Origin: Ctenosaura bakeri
Taxonomy: Eukaryota > Chordata > Lepidosauria > Squamata > Iguanidae
NCBI GenBank assembly: GCA_948474755.1
Contig: CAOLHI010000650.1
Span: 1-64,000, forward strand
Direction: 5' to 3'
Length of the DNA: 64,000 nucleotides
Shown here piece by piece: positions 1 to 11,734 of this stretch. A program made the position numbers and the translations under genes. Numbering within the stretch: the stretch's first letter is position 1; each line of letters starts with the position of its first letter. The notes under the pieces are model-generated. The model worked only from the letters and a program-made list of their open reading frames with translations, did not search any database and had not been told where the DNA came from.

Positions 1-965
1 GCTTTTCTCATTTTGGAATGTGGGATGCTGTGGATGCAAGAGTGGAATATAGTCTTTGAAAAAAGAAAAGGAAAGGAATGGAATGGAAAAGGAAAACCAA
101 TTTAGAATAAACCAAAAGGCATAACTACTAGTTTGTGTTTCTTTTCCGATACTTCTCAAAACACAACACAACACAATGCATTCAATCTGTGACTTGTATG
201 CATTTCAGGGGAAAAAGTTCTAAAACTCTCCTCTTTTATGCTGTTTTGCTAATGGAAAACAATTTACACCTCCACACATATACACACAAGCTGCATTCAG
301 CCTTGCTTAGAAAAAGAGAGGTTGACATGTTTCATTTGTGCAAACCTCAAAGTCTCTTCTGATTCTGCCCAGCTGCCATTATAAAGTCCTTATTCTGAGT
401 CATTTGTCCTGAAAAATTTCCTAATGATTGACATCTTGTAAAGTGAAATCATGATGGCTCCAAACAATAAAAAACATGTGTTTTAGCAGCTAGATAATTT
501 TAATGTATTTTATTTTAAACCTTTCTTTAATTTTAATTATGTTCTACTTTAGTATAGGAATGGTGAATGTGTGCTTCTTCAAATGTCATTGCAGTACAAC
601 ACTCACTGGCTATGGCATTCATGACTGACGGGAGTTACATTCCCACAACATTTGGGGAGCCACATATTCCCTGTAATTTTCTCTGTCACTGTACTAAGCT
701 ATGATTAAGTATATTTTATAAAGCTGGTTGTTCAGATAATTTAATCATTATAGGTGAACTTCACTGCTTGAATAATGATGTTAATAAGCAGCCTTGGCTT
801 TAAATCTTAGGTTCAAGGATAGAACCTTGAACTTGGATTCAAACCTATAGCTTCAAGTTTAAATCAGTATATTAAGCATAACGTAACCTTACTATAGTAA
901 TGGGAAATGATAAGGTGAAATTTTAAGTCGGCATTATGGTAGGTTGGAGCTCAGACTCTACGATT
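1..965. other. Unassigned AT-rich sequence
   Basis: No gene or recognisable repeat is visible. The reading frames are short and lack codon structure or known domains. A purine-rich patch lies near 60-100. Confidence 0.5.
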
Positions 966-1125
966 CACAGTGAGTATGGTGGAGTCTCCTTATTTGGAGG
1001 TCTTTAAACAAAGCTTGGATAGCCATCTGTTGAGAATGCTTTGATGGTATATTCTGGCATGGCAGAAGGTTGGACTTGATGGCCCTTGTGGTTTCTTACA
1101 ATTCTATGATTCTATGTTCTTATGC
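966..1125 (+). mobile_element. CR1 LINE, 3' end fragment
   Basis: The fragment matches the conserved end of sauropsid CR1 LINEs. It reads as 'gtggagtctcc...ggaggtctttaaac...ttggatggccatctg', then 'catggcag...ttggacttgatggccctt', and ends in repeats of TCTATGATTC type. In the intact element this is the last part of ORF2 and the short 3' UTR recognised by the reverse transcriptase. Only the last 160 bases remain, as expected from 5' truncation at insertion. It has no coding capacity. Confidence 0.85.
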
Positions 1126-2159
1126 TTTCCTATATTTGCTTTTTCTCTGGTGTTGACCTACACATTGGCCCCATGCCTGTATAATGTAAATTGAGCTGCA
1201 GGGAGGCACTGTCTTTGGTGCCCAATGGAATTGAGTCTCGCTGTGGAGAAGTCTATATCTGGGCATATAGGTATGGAGACACAGAGGTATAGGGTGGAAC
1301 TAGAGGTTTTATAAGGCATCTTTGCCCTTCCCTCATGAGATGTTTGTCATTGCTTGGCCTACCTGCTCAGGCAGTGAAGACTTTTGTTGGTAGCCTTTAA
1401 GGAATTTTTGTCCTCAATTTCCAGAATGTGTTTTTTTTCTTGCTGTGCACTGATTCATGGAAGGGTACATGGGAGATTGGTACTAGGTGTAGCTAGCTAA
1501 CTAGCTGATCACTTTGTAGACACGGTTTTGGGGTGGGGAGGATGAAAGGGAAGTCCTGGTGAAATCTAATAGGATGTCTCCAGACTTTCTTCTATGGGTT
1601 GTGGGAACTAGGAGGTAAGAAAGATGATGATTACCTTTGGGGTCAGTTTTGGAGATGCCCTCTCTTACTCTTGGGACATGAAGGATGGAGGCTCCTTGGG
1701 GACATATTCCTTACAGATTGTTGAATGGGTGCCAAGCCAATGTGGTGGTTATTACCTGGCACTTGGATGCTTTTCCCAAGAGAGGCTGAGGAAAAGGTCA
1801 GGACTCAACTCATAATCTCACTATAGATCCTTCTATAGGCTTTTCCCTACTGCAGATTGTAGAATTTCATAACAGAACACTGTACTGTCTTTACAGGTAA
1901 AGAATGTAGCAGGGAAGACTTGGTGGAGATGCAGGAATAGTAATACTATGATCCTAGAACTGCTCTGAACTCTGTCTCTCCTTTTCTAGCTGTTTCACAC
2001 ATTACATTTATCCATATCTATATATGCTCAAGAGTATATACACAAAATACATTGTGCAGACTAGCATTTTTTAGAAATAGAATTTGATTTTAAAATCCCC
2101 ACATGCAATTAATAGTGTATATGTTCGCATATCCTGAATAAGTCTTCAAGCAGAGCAAT
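1126..2159. other. Unassigned sequence
   Basis: No gene, terminal repeats or retroelement tail could be recognised. A 63-codon frame at 1624-1815 has no support beyond being open. Confidence 0.4.
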
Positions 2160-2255
2160 TAAAAACATTTTTTTCTCAGAAGTAAGCCCCCCTCAGTTCA
2201 ACAGGACCTGCTCCCAGATATCTATAGACGGTATTGCAGCCTTAATTTCTATGAG
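2160..2255. repeat. Common reptile interspersed repeat fragment
   Basis: The stretch contains 'cagaagtaagccccc...cagttcaa' and later 'attgcagccttaa'. This wording recurs in many squamate genomes. The family could not be named with certainty from sequence alone, so the call is weak. Confidence 0.35.
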
Positions 2256-2805
2256 ACATACCCATGAGTAGCTGCAGTTTGGACTGCAGCCAGAAGTGAC
2301 AAACTCCCAAGTGCATCACTTATTTCTTGAGTCACAGCATGTGTTGAATCTCTGAATCACAGAAATAACCTTGCTAGTGGCACATTTGGAACTCTCAGTA
2401 ATAATGATGCTCATATTTCTTTTGTCGGTGAAGTAAATGCTTCCTGTTAAAAGCACTGGAATGGAATTTACACAGGAAAGATTCTTGTCTAATTATTATG
2501 GTGGCCCTTGTTTCTCTCCTGGCAGGTGTTGCCCTTTAACTTGCCAGGAATCTCCTCTTATCTATTAGACCCTTCCTTTTTTTATTTCATAGTAAACTTC
2601 AGAAGATCTAGTAATCTTATTTTCAGCATGGATATTGACTAAGGATGTAAATATTTGACTATTGCATACCTGTAAGTGATGGTGAATAATTTCCAGTTTT
2701 CTCCACTCTGAAAATAAAATAAATATTTCTGCACAACAATCATCTGGTATTTGCATATCCTGAAGTGTTTTGGAGAATTCTTCTGTGCTGAAAAATATGT
2801 GGATT

Positions 2806-2825
2806 TGTGTGTGTGTGTATGTGTG
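2806..2825 (+). repeat. (TG)n microsatellite
   Basis: A short alternating TG run, slightly interrupted at its 3' side. Confidence 0.8.
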
Positions 2826-2849
2826 AATGCACACAATGGTCACATGTAT

Positions 2850-3090
2850 TTTTTGTGCAAGATCACTATTTTCTATACAAAATCCAGCAACCATGTACAA
2901 AAATAATCTGTTTATATACATACACAGACAAATATGTGGTTTTGTTACAAGATTGCTGTTCTCTGTCCAAACAGTACACAATCTTGCGCTATGACTGCAG
3001 CTATCTGGAAACAGTGGCTTTTGTACAAAACCATGATGATTGCTACTCAAATAACCTACCTGTATTTCTGTGCAGAATAATTTCCTGAAA
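2850..3090. repeat. Low-complexity cluster of TTTGTACAAAA-like motifs
   Basis: Several short, partly palindromic motifs (ATACAAAATC, TGTACAAAAA, TTTTGTACAAAAC, TCTGTGCAGAA) are spaced 20-40 bases apart. Similar clusters occur at about 18640-18790 and 62025-62205. This one ends just upstream of a family 2 element. It is either an old repeat built from degenerate sub-units or convergent low complexity. Confidence 0.4.
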
Positions 3091-3129
3091 AACTATTGGG
3101 CAAAAACTGGGCAAAATACTCACCATCAT

Positions 3130-3498
3130 GGCTCTTTTCACACTGCATTTGCCATGCGAAAGGGCCCCTGGAGCGTCGCGTGACTGTGAGGACCAGTCCA
3201 CATGATGCACTCACAATCTGTGACACTTCAGGGCCTGGCAGGTGCCGATCACGCATTATTTCATTTTTGGCTGCAAGCCATGTATGCATTGCTCCGGTGC
3301 TGCAGCGCTCACGCTTCCTGCTCCACTGCAGTCTGGGAAAATCCCAAACTGCACTGCGGAAGGAAGAGGAGGGGCTCTTGCGCAAACAGGCAGCAGCTGT
3401 GGAGCTGAAGAAACCGGGACGTGAGAGCCTCTCACTAAAGGTTGCTTGTGCGGTCCCTGCACCACAGCTCTGCAAAAAGGTGAGTTGTGGAAAGGACC
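3130..3498 (+). mobile_element. Family 2 hairpin-chain MITE, copy A
   Basis: This is a non-autonomous DNA transposon of 369 bp. The ends are GGCTCTTTTCAC and the complement of GGTCCTTTCCAC, flanked on both sides by CAT (3127-3129 and 3499-3501), a 3-bp target duplication. Inside are consecutive inverted repeats, including a TGCAGTCTGGGAAAATCCCA hairpin near 3330 and GTGAGAGCCTCTCAC near 3421. It aligns along its length with copy F at 61560-61980 in the same orientation. It carries no transposase. Overlapping reading frames here are by-products of the palindromes. Confidence 0.8.
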
Positions 3499-3659
3499 CA
3501 TGTTATTTTTCCCAAACACATTTTCCAAGTACCACAAAACCCATTTTTCAGTGAGGATACAAGCAATAGTGAATATTCTTGCTGTTCCTGATATGGACTA
3601 CTTCCTGAGCTCTTGTGAATGGTTGCATCTTAATAGCAGAATGCACGTTTTGCAAAAAT

Positions 3660-3816
3660 TCCGAGTTGGTTTATTGCAACAGTGGAATACAGTGCCTCGG
3701 AGGTGGAATGTCCTCTTTGGAAGTCTTTAAACACAGGCTGGAATGTGTATTCCAGCATCTCAGCGGGTTTGACTTGATGGCCTTTGTGATCTCTTCCAGC
3801 TCTGTGATTCTATGAT
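3660..3816 (+). mobile_element. CR1 LINE, 3' end fragment
   Basis: CR1 terminal sequence: 'caacagtggaatacagtgcctcggagg', 'ggaagtctttaaacacaggctgg', 'gacttgatggcctttgtgatctcttccagc', ending with TGATTCTATGATC. It is diverged and 5'-truncated. Confidence 0.8.
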
Positions 3817-4124
3817 CTGTTGGTAAGGCTGGAAAGAGTTCCTATATGAAAGCCAGGAAAGACTCAGCATAGACAGTGGTGAGACAGATGGATTAATGGT
3901 TCTGATTCTGCAGAAGGAACCTTCCCCACAACTGTAATTTACATTGGTCTCTAAGATACTTAATCAATATATGGAAATGTACAAGAAAAACAAACAAACA
4001 GTCTAAAAAAAAAGTATCAAACAACAAATGTTTTCATCAATCTAGGATTCTTCTCCTCAGGTTTCTTGACAATCAAGAAACAAATTTTTTAACTATAAAA
4101 AAATTCAAGTGTTCTGTCATTTGT

Positions 4125-4348
4125 TATTGTTAACTGCCACCAAGTCAACTATTACTTATGGTGGGATATGGCTTCCTTGACAGAGTCTATGCATCTGTAA
4201 TACAGTCTTCCTCTTTTCCTACTGCCTTCTACCTTGCCAAGCATTATTATATTTTCTAATGATTCATGTCTCCTTACAATATGTCCATAGCATGACAGTG
4301 TTAGTTTAGTCATCTTGGCTTCTAGGGATTTGCTCTAGGACCCATATC
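4125..4348 (-). mobile_element. BovB (RTE) LINE, 3' end fragment
   Basis: Read on the minus strand this ends with the BovB-type tail: here 'gttaactgccaccaagtc...acttatgg' is the complement of the 'ccataagt...gactt' tail. The following 200 bases ('cttcctcttttcctactgcctt', 'cattattatattttctaatgattcatg', 'tagtttagtcatcttggcttctaggg') match the widespread BovB 3' region. It is truncated and non-coding. BovB supplies the enzyme that mobilises Sauria-type SINEs, several of which lie in this window. Confidence 0.7.
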
Positions 4349-4472
4349 ACAGAGATAACATATTTTCCTGGTTGGAAATTAAGACAGAGATCTTAGCTAA
4401 AATGGCTTTCCCCAGATCAAGGTGACATGAGGAGATTATTCTTTTTCACTTACTTGGAGAGAGGGGATAAAG

Positions 4473-5179
4473 CAGTGGTTCCTAACCTGTGGTCCACTGA
4501 CCACTGGGGAGCATGCAATGTCCTTACAGGTTCTATGAAGATTTGAAGTCTGCTCAGCCCATCTCCTCCTCACAACAGAGCAGCCACTTGACAGGAACCA
4601 AGGCAAAGGCAGGCTGGCTGGCTGGCACTTCGCATTGCCTGTCATATGGCCACTCCAATGTGGGGAGGATGCTGGCTGAGCAGCTGAGTGACAGCAGAGC
4701 AGCTATATGACAAGAGCCAAGGCAAAGCAAGGTTATCTGGGCCTGCAGGTGCTGTTCAATCCACTCCAGCTTAAACTGGGGGGAAGAAGCAGGACAAAAG
4801 TCGTCCTTCCCCCTCCAGCACCTGCTGGGGAATGTCATTTATTTATTTCTCCTTTCTCTCCCAATTTGCAGCTCCTTGATGAGTAATTTTGCATAAATGT
4901 TTTATGCACTTTAGGATTTTAAAATTTGAGTTCAGTTTTGGGTACACATAGCAACAAAACATATTTAAAGGTGGTTCCTGGACCATTTCCACACTAGCCT
5001 GTTATAGCGGGATGATTCCACTTTCAACATCCTCTGGAATCCTGGGGTTTGCAGTTTTGGGAGGGGCTGGCCGACCCCTCCCGAAACTGCAAACCCCAGG
5101 ATTCTAGAGGATGTTGAAAGTGGAATCATCCCGCTATAACAGGCTAGTGCGCTGGTAAAGAAAATGTTAAGAACCACTG
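4473..5179. mobile_element. hAT (Charlie-like) non-autonomous transposon with nested insertion
   Basis: The left end CAGTGGTTCCTAACC and the right end GTTAAGAACCACTG form the terminal inverted repeats typical of Charlie-type hAT elements. The 8-bp flanks GGATAAAG (4465-4472) and GAATAAAC (5180-5187) agree at six positions, as expected for an old 8-bp target duplication. The interior encodes no recognisable transposase. A family 1 palindrome (4980-5155) sits near the right end, so the hAT insertion came first. Confidence 0.75.
4980..5155. mobile_element. Family 1 palindromic MITE, copy a (nested)
   Basis: Two arms of about 80 bp are almost perfect reverse complements around a GGCC-containing centre near 5068. 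The arms contain ACTAGCCTGTTATAGCGGG, CCACTTTCAACATCCTCTGG and CTGGGGTTTGCAGTTTTGGG. The left terminus is GGACCATTTCC; the right terminus has decayed. The sequence could extrude as a cruciform. Arm identity is much higher than in other copies, which suggests a recent insertion or gene-conversion-like repair. Confidence 0.85.
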
Positions 5180-5635
5180 GAATAAACAATGTTTAATCTA
5201 GCCTATTTGCTTCCAGTCAGAAGGTGGATTTAGAGCAGAACAGAAGGTAAGCTTTGGTGCAACAATGGTTGGGAAGGAAATCTGTCTGTCTGTTTGTCTG
5301 CCTATCTGCTGGAGGGGGTTGACAAGCTGCAACAACAAATCAATTAAGCCTTGCAAGTTACAGCAAGATGCTGCTGTATTAGCTGCGCTGGAAATCTGCA
5401 GCCAGAGTTTTCCTCTTGTCTGGAGCTGGAGAGTTTGCACCCTTATTTCCTGCCCGGAGATGACCCACGAAAACTGGGTCACACCCTAAGATCCGGCAAC
5501 CCTTCCTCATACAGATTTTCAAAGGAGTACACATAGGTCAAGGTGGACTTTACCATGTTGACACTGTTAGTTGTCCACTGATATGGAATGACTTATCATA
5601 GCTGTGAATTAAAAAAAAAAAGATCAGGAACCTCT

Positions 5636-5832
5636 TCACACTCTACAGTTATAATACTATAGTGTGCTTTAACTGCCACAGCAACACCCCATAGAATCAT
5701 GTGGATTTGTTGTCTGGTTGAGAGTGCTAAATGCCTACACCTAAACTGCAGATCTCAAAATTTCATGCGAAGTCGCCATGGTAGTTAAAGTGGAATCATA
5801 GTGCTATAACTGTGTAGTGTGAAAGGGCCCCA
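5636..5832. mobile_element. Diverged family 1-like palindromic MITE
   Basis: The outer parts read 'cacactctacagttataatac' and 'gtgctataactgtgtagtgtgaaagggcc', an inverted pair of the same wording as family 1. The inner arms are poorly conserved. It is probably an older member or a sister family. Confidence 0.6.
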
Positions 5833-8243
5833 TGGCCATTTCCTCCCATGTATCATGTATCATATGAGAAAGAAAAAGAAAAAGTGTGCTTTCAGACATG
5901 TAAACAAGAAACAATGGGATATTTTCTGAAATGTTATCATAATGAATAGTTCTACTGCTTGCAAAGCTAGTTTGGCTGTATACCTATGTGGATTTTGTGC
6001 TGTTTGTGAAACAGGAGAATAGAAAACTTCTGTTTCCTTCCTTTGGCTGCCCCCCCCCCGTGTCTCTTCTCTCATCCCCTGCTGTTCCAGCGAATCTCCC
6101 AACCTGCTGGTGCAGATTTCAGCAGAAAGCAGAGAGACAGGAGGAATTGGTGAAAATCCTCCTGCTTTTTTGCTAGCATTCTATGAGAGGAAACTGCTGA
6201 AGATGGAGTGCTAGCTAGGATCTGAGCCAGTGTAAAGAATTAGTGGGCAATCTTGGAAGATAACACTGGGCATTAGTCAGAAACGTGGAGGCAGCTGTCA
6301 TATTGATAGAACTCGCTATTAAAGCGGGTCATTATCTGAAACAACAGGTATGAGGGAGAGCCCCAGAGTGCTCCATTTACACACCAATGGGTTGCCTGAG
6401 GCTTTTATGAAAAAGATCATGTGGATTTCCATATGAACAAAATATCATTATTAAGTGTTATTTTGTATTGAACACTTCTGTTTGTTAGCTACAAGTAAAA
6501 GTGATAAATCACACAGGAATAAAACAGAGGAGGACTTTGTGTTCCATGGAGATTATGGTTATATGCAGAAAAAGTTGTCAAGTCAAAATACACTATTTTG
6601 TAAAGAAACCTGAGTCTTCAAACAGCACAGTCTGTGGTCGTAAATAAGGTGAGCACTCTGTTTTTAGCTTAAAATTTGGAATATCCAAACATCTCTAAAT
6701 TCTTCTTTTCTCCTCAAGTACAAGGGAGGCAGGATGGCTCTGAAATCTTCAATTTAGGACAAGGGTGAGGTGTGGATCACATATGCACACTAGTGACCTC
6801 TTTGACCCCTCCAGCAGCTTCTAGAAAAAAGTACTTCTGCAGAAAAATACACAAGGCACATTCAAAAAACCCTGTTTCAGTGTGTCCCACACACACACAC
6901 CCAACACCCTTAAACAGCCCAAAAGGCAACTGGAAGACATGTTACATCATTTCTCATTATTCAAAATGGTGGCCATGACATTGCAATGCAGCCTATAGCA
7001 GCTCTGGAGGAAGTGAAAATGTTCAACCAGCCCTCCAAACTCCAGAGCTTGCCCAAGCCTGGTTTAGAAGCTGGAAGGTTCTTTCTTTTTATTTTCCTCA
7101 CTGGGAGCATGAGTCATGTGGAAATAAGAGCATGGCTATTGAAGTTTATAAACCTCCTGGGCCCTAATGAAGCCTTTTAACTATAACCCCATTTTCTCCT
7201 TTAAAGTGCTCATTTTATGCAAAAGCTTCCAAGTGAATTCTACCCCCCACACACATACTTTTTAAAAAGAATACCGCTTATCCTCTCTTTTAGAGAGGAT
7301 GATTCTATTTTGACCCTTTCCATTTCTGTCACATTCTCTTTCTGATGGATGTTGGCAGATTGCACTGAGAGAAGCACACTGAGCCACAAAATGAATGGTG
7401 GCTACTTCCTACCATGTTTCTTGCTTGGGATAAATAAGAATTCATGTCAGGAGGTGTAAAATAGTCATTTCTCTCTGTATGTGAGTCACCTAATTTACTG
7501 CATCATGTATACTTCCATCCTCAATGAGCAGAAGGATTTCCAATGCTCCTGCCTATAAATGTGCCATATTTCTCAAGGGGATAGAAAGTAGAAACCAACA
7601 TTAATCTTTCCTCTTTAATCCAATTGTCATAGACTTTTGCTCCTCTTTTTCTTCAATAAGACAAGGAGTGGAAGGGGGTCTTTTCCTGCTTGTCTGGCAC
7701 AGAAATGTGTATTTTAAACAAAAATGTAATGTAGCAATAAAAATCCACATGACAATGACTTCAAAGGTAGGGATGTAGAAATCTGTCAGTCATATTAAAT
7801 TTCTCACTTGCTCTTTCTCAGTTTCCGCATTCTTGTTTTACCCCATTTATATACTGGATGGTCAAACTTCTCTCTGCTCATGCCCAAAATGTGTGAGCAC
7901 GTCAGTCTACATTTTTCAAAATGTTTGCATTTTTGGTAGTTATTTCAAATGTATGCATTCCTAATAATGCACATTTTTAAAGCTGATTGCATAATTTTAC
8001 ATGCATCCCACTCCCATTCCTGCAAAAACTATCATAAACCTTCTAAATGTACAAATTTCCATGACAAGACATGTCCCACTCCACCATCAACTTTGGTAGG
8101 TCACAGTCAGAAATGTGACTCCAACAAATTCTTTCCTCATCTCAGTTCAAAGGATGATTCCTAAATCACTTTCTATTATGAATTTTGAAGAGAGGGAGAA
8201 AATGCAGAGGTGGGAGAGAGAAACACACTCATGGAGGGAAGGC

Positions 8244-8279
<36 letters not shown>

Positions 8280-8339
8280 GCTATGCTTATCCAAACCAGG
8301 GTCTCAGAGTTACATTAGAAGTAAAATGCCTCAATGATA
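5833..8339. other. Unassigned sequence
   Basis: Nothing gene-like was recognised. A short CA run lies near 6887 and a GA run at 8246-8275. The many short frames have no family resemblance. Confidence 0.45.
8246..8275 (+). repeat. (GA)n microsatellite
   Basis: About 15 uninterrupted GA units. Confidence 0.9.
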
Positions 8340-8385
8340 GGACCATTCCATATTGTGCAATTATAGTGCTATGGTTCCACTTTAG
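8340..8385 (+). mobile_element. Family 1 MITE, left-end fragment
   Basis: GGACCATTCCATATTGTGCA followed by 'attatagtgctatggttccacttt' matches the first 45 bases of family 1. It stops exactly where the large fold-back begins; no right half follows that fold-back. Confidence 0.6.
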
Positions 8386-9047
8386 CTTCTCCTGGCTGCC
8401 AGCCCAGACCAAGCTTGGACACTTGGGCAGTTTTGCCTCCCATTGTTCTTGGAGGTGCTCATAGCCTGCAGCCTTGAAGGGATTATCACAAGCCCATTAA
8501 CATTGGGTTTTTCTGCCTAATCCTCTCTGAATTTATAACCTGACCATGTCTGAGGTCATCCTCACCTAGCAACACACTTACAGCCAGCATACTTTCAAAC
8601 ATGGAAAAACTGTTGATTGGCCAAGATCTTTTAAGAACATCAACAGAAAGTAAATCTCTGCCAGAGTTTTTGCACTGGGTTTCCCCTTCTGTCCCTTGCA
8701 TTCAACCACAGCTAATAGGACCAGGATGCGCGGCCATGTCCAATCAGTGGTCACTGTCTGCAGTGCTACCACACCATACACACCCACTCTGTGGGATGTT
8801 CTGTTTTCACAATTGAACATATTTATGGCTGAAACCATGTTTGAAAGCATGCTGATTGTAAGCACGTTGCCAGGTCAGGATGACCTCAGACATGGTCAGA
8901 TGATAAATTCAGAGAGGATTAGGCAGAAATATTAATAGGCTTGTGATAATCCCTTCAAGGCTGCAGGCTATGAGCACTCCCAAGAACAATGGGACACAAA
9001 ACTGCCCAGGTGTCCAAGCTTGGTCTGGGCTGGCAGCCAGGAGAAGG
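8386..9047. mobile_element. Large fold-back element with ~220-bp inverted arms
   Basis: The left arm (8386-8604) and right arm (8829-9047) are reverse complements with roughly 90% or better identity by eye, starting CTTCTCCTGGCTGCCAGCCC and running through CCTGCAGCCTTGAAGGGATT to TTTCAAACATGG. About 220 bp of unique sequence separates them. The arms have small indels relative to each other, such as a few extra bases near 8503. No convincing target duplication was found. No transposase is encoded. It is not obviously related to families 1-3. Confidence 0.75.
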
Positions 9048-10449
9048 TGATAACAAACACAGGTCAGAAACTCAGCAGTAACTTAAGTGGTCAGTTTACT
9101 TAAGCTAGGAAACAACTTTGCAAATGAGAAGCAATAATGGTTCTAACAATGTCCATAAATCAGAGGCAGACAATACAAACACAAGTCAAAGGCAGAAACA
9201 ACAGGCAAAGGCAACAAACAGGAGCACAGGAGAAGTGGTCAGTTAATTACCAACAAAAGCTAGAGGGGAAAGGCTCAGTTCTTATAGGTTCCAGTGCAGG
9301 TGGTGCAGGTGGTGCTTGACTGGTAACTATCACCCTTTCCATGCAATCTCTCTCTATCCGACCTTTCTTGCCTCACTTTCCAATAGTCTTGTATGGTTCT
9401 TCAGGGTATCTGATTTCTTGTGGTGTTTGTTAATTCCAAACAAAATGCTCTAACTTTTAACTGGAGTCCTCTGTACAGTTAGTACTAGTATACACAGGTG
9501 AAAAGATCCTGCCATTACCCTCCTTTCACAGGCCTCCTTTGAGCTATAATTCTCCAAAATTCTAAGGAGAAGCTGGCATTGCAGGTGGACCTCAAAGTCC
9601 TTCATCTCTTAGGGTAACAGCAGGGAGAACCCAGGTATCATCCTGTATTTTCGCATTGGGGAAAAAAAAGAGACCTCCAGTGTACTTGTTGGAGAAAAGG
9701 GAGAGTGACAGCTCTTCTTTACAAGCTACAACCACATCATGACTGGGATTTTCCCACCCATACTGGTTGCTCTTTAGTTTTGGAAGTGTTGCTTGTCTTC
9801 ATCAGCTGGAGTTACACAGGAGAGATGTTACTCAAGGAGATACTGCATACCTCCTTACGCATTTACTGTAAAATGACATACACTGGAGTAAGGAAAGATT
9901 ATGCTAGAATAGAAGATGCTGCCAAGGACTGCTCTCTGGAACTGCAGGAGGAGAAGTAGCATGCGTGTTCAAATGCATGTTCAAATATGCGGTTCAAATG
10001 ATGCAGCACCTATGAAATACACAAAAAACAGTACATATGGTAGACAACAGACTGTTTATCCAGATCAATTAGATACTGCTGGACTTTTAAAGCCAACTAT
10101 ATTGTCCCGTTTTCTCAACAGCAGGTATGTTAGCATATGGTGCATGCATGCTTGTCAAGTATATTTACCTTGACCAACAGTATATCAAAAGGAAAAGCTA
10201 ATGAGCTCCTTTCTAAGCAGTTCTTGTTTATCTGTGTGTTTAGGGGAAGAGTCAATTCCTTACAGACTCAAATGTGTGGTCTTCAGAGACCTGTACCTGA
10301 AATAAAAATTCACCCACTGAGAATAGCCCTACTGAGCAATAGTCTCAGATATTGCTCTGGAGAGAAAATATTGCCAGTTCTGCTTTGTCTGATGATGACA
10401 TCTGCTTGGGAAAATAAATCATATGTCATCATTTACAACGAATCATAAC
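9048..10449. other. Unassigned sequence
   Basis: No gene or recognisable element. A short GGTGCAGGTGGTGCAGGTGG triplication occurs near 9290-9316. Confidence 0.45.
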
Positions 10450-10452
10450 ATA

Positions 10453-10555
10453 GGCCATTTCTGCACTAGACTGTTATAGTGCTATTATATTCCACTTTCA
10501 ACATCCTATGGAATCCTGGGGTTTGCAGTTTAGGGAGGGGTCTCCGGAAATGGCC
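10453..10555 (+). mobile_element. Family 1 MITE, copy b (one arm deleted)
   Basis: It begins GGCCATTTCTGCACTAGACT, keeps the whole left arm to the GGGAGGGG centre, then jumps to the right terminus CCGGAAATGGCC. ATA flanks both ends (10450-10452 and 10556-10558), so the target duplication survived the internal deletion. Loss of one arm removes the palindrome. Confidence 0.85.
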
Positions 10556-10854
10556 ATAGCGGTTCATTTGATTTTAAGTTTGAAATGAAATCTGAACAAG
10601 AAATAATGTGGATTTCTAGAGATGTACATTTATAAGATATCGACTGGGTCATATGACCACCAATATTCTTCAGACTCATCCTTAAAACTTAACATTTTGT
10701 GTGAAGCCTTTTGCTTCAGCTCCCACTATATCTAAAACAGAGTATATGTAGCTAAATTTTGTGTTCAATTCATTCATTACATTTGTTGCTTTCATTCATT
10801 ATAACTTTTGACTCCCTTTCTGTTCTCTTTCCTTTGATGTATCTCCCTCTGTCA

Positions 10855-10990
10855 GAATTTGGATTGTAAGCTCTGAAGGGGAAAATGCTTCTCTTTTTGA
10901 TTTTGAAAAATCTGTAAAATGTCATGTATATTGATAGTTTTGTATAAATTCAACTACTACTGTTACTGCTACAACAACAATGATCATTGG
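10855..10990 (+). repeat. Retroelement-like 3' tail
   Basis: 'ttggattgtaagctctgaagg', then 'gtaaaatgtcatgtatattgatag' and a tail of CAA/CTA triplets resemble a widespread vertebrate SINE/LINE 3' end (ATTGTAAGCTC...). The family is not certain. Confidence 0.4.
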
Positions 10991-10999
10991 CACTAAATT

Positions 11000-11734
11000 G
11001 GCACTCTTTATCATCATAGTACCATTGATATTAATGTGACAAATGCATTTGTGGGGAGGGGGAGAATCTTGAATGACAAATCTCTTTGATCCTTCTAGCA
11101 CTTTTTATCTCCAGTTGGGCCAGAAAAACATCAAAAAGATGCTCTATACTTGCATCTCATTTGACATAAAACTGACTGTTCCTACTTATCATTCATGAGG
11201 CTGAGTCATACTTGCTAAGAATCACAGGGAGTTTTATAGCCTTTGCAACTGCCATTGATGAATTAAATTGGTTAGAACAAATAAGGTGAAAAAGGCTAAT
11301 GGTGAATGGCAGAAGAAACAGAAAATGTACAATTTAGGGACCGGCACACTGCCATTAAGCTGACAACTATCAGGTGTAATAAGTATTTCTGAAAGTAGAC
11401 TGAGCACAATTTCTCTGGGTTTCAAACCTCTGATTAAGAACCACATCAGCCTGTCCAAATTGTGAACTAATAGAACAACGCCATATCTGACTTTCTGTCC
11501 ATCCAAATGTCCATTCACCCACCCAACCATTCAGATTTAAAATCCTGCTCTATAAAGGACCTATTTTTAAACTGATGTATCCTTCTAATAGAGATTCCAC
11601 AAGACAATGAGAGAATCTAATTTACATAGTCATGCCTTTGGAGATTTGATCTTCTAACTCTAACCAATATTAAACAAACTGGACAATCTTGACTGTTCCA
11701 TTGTTTGGGACATCACAGTTTGGATATTGAGGTA
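11000..11734. other. Unassigned sequence
   Basis: No gene recognised. The 98-codon minus-strand frame at 11234-11530 has no known domain. The last part may be the decayed 5' side of the Penelope-like element. Confidence 0.4.

Noticed and set aside
2565..3050. 161-codon minus-strand frame
   Set aside because: It covers a TG microsatellite and the TTTGTACAAAA motif cluster; composition explains it and no domain is visible.
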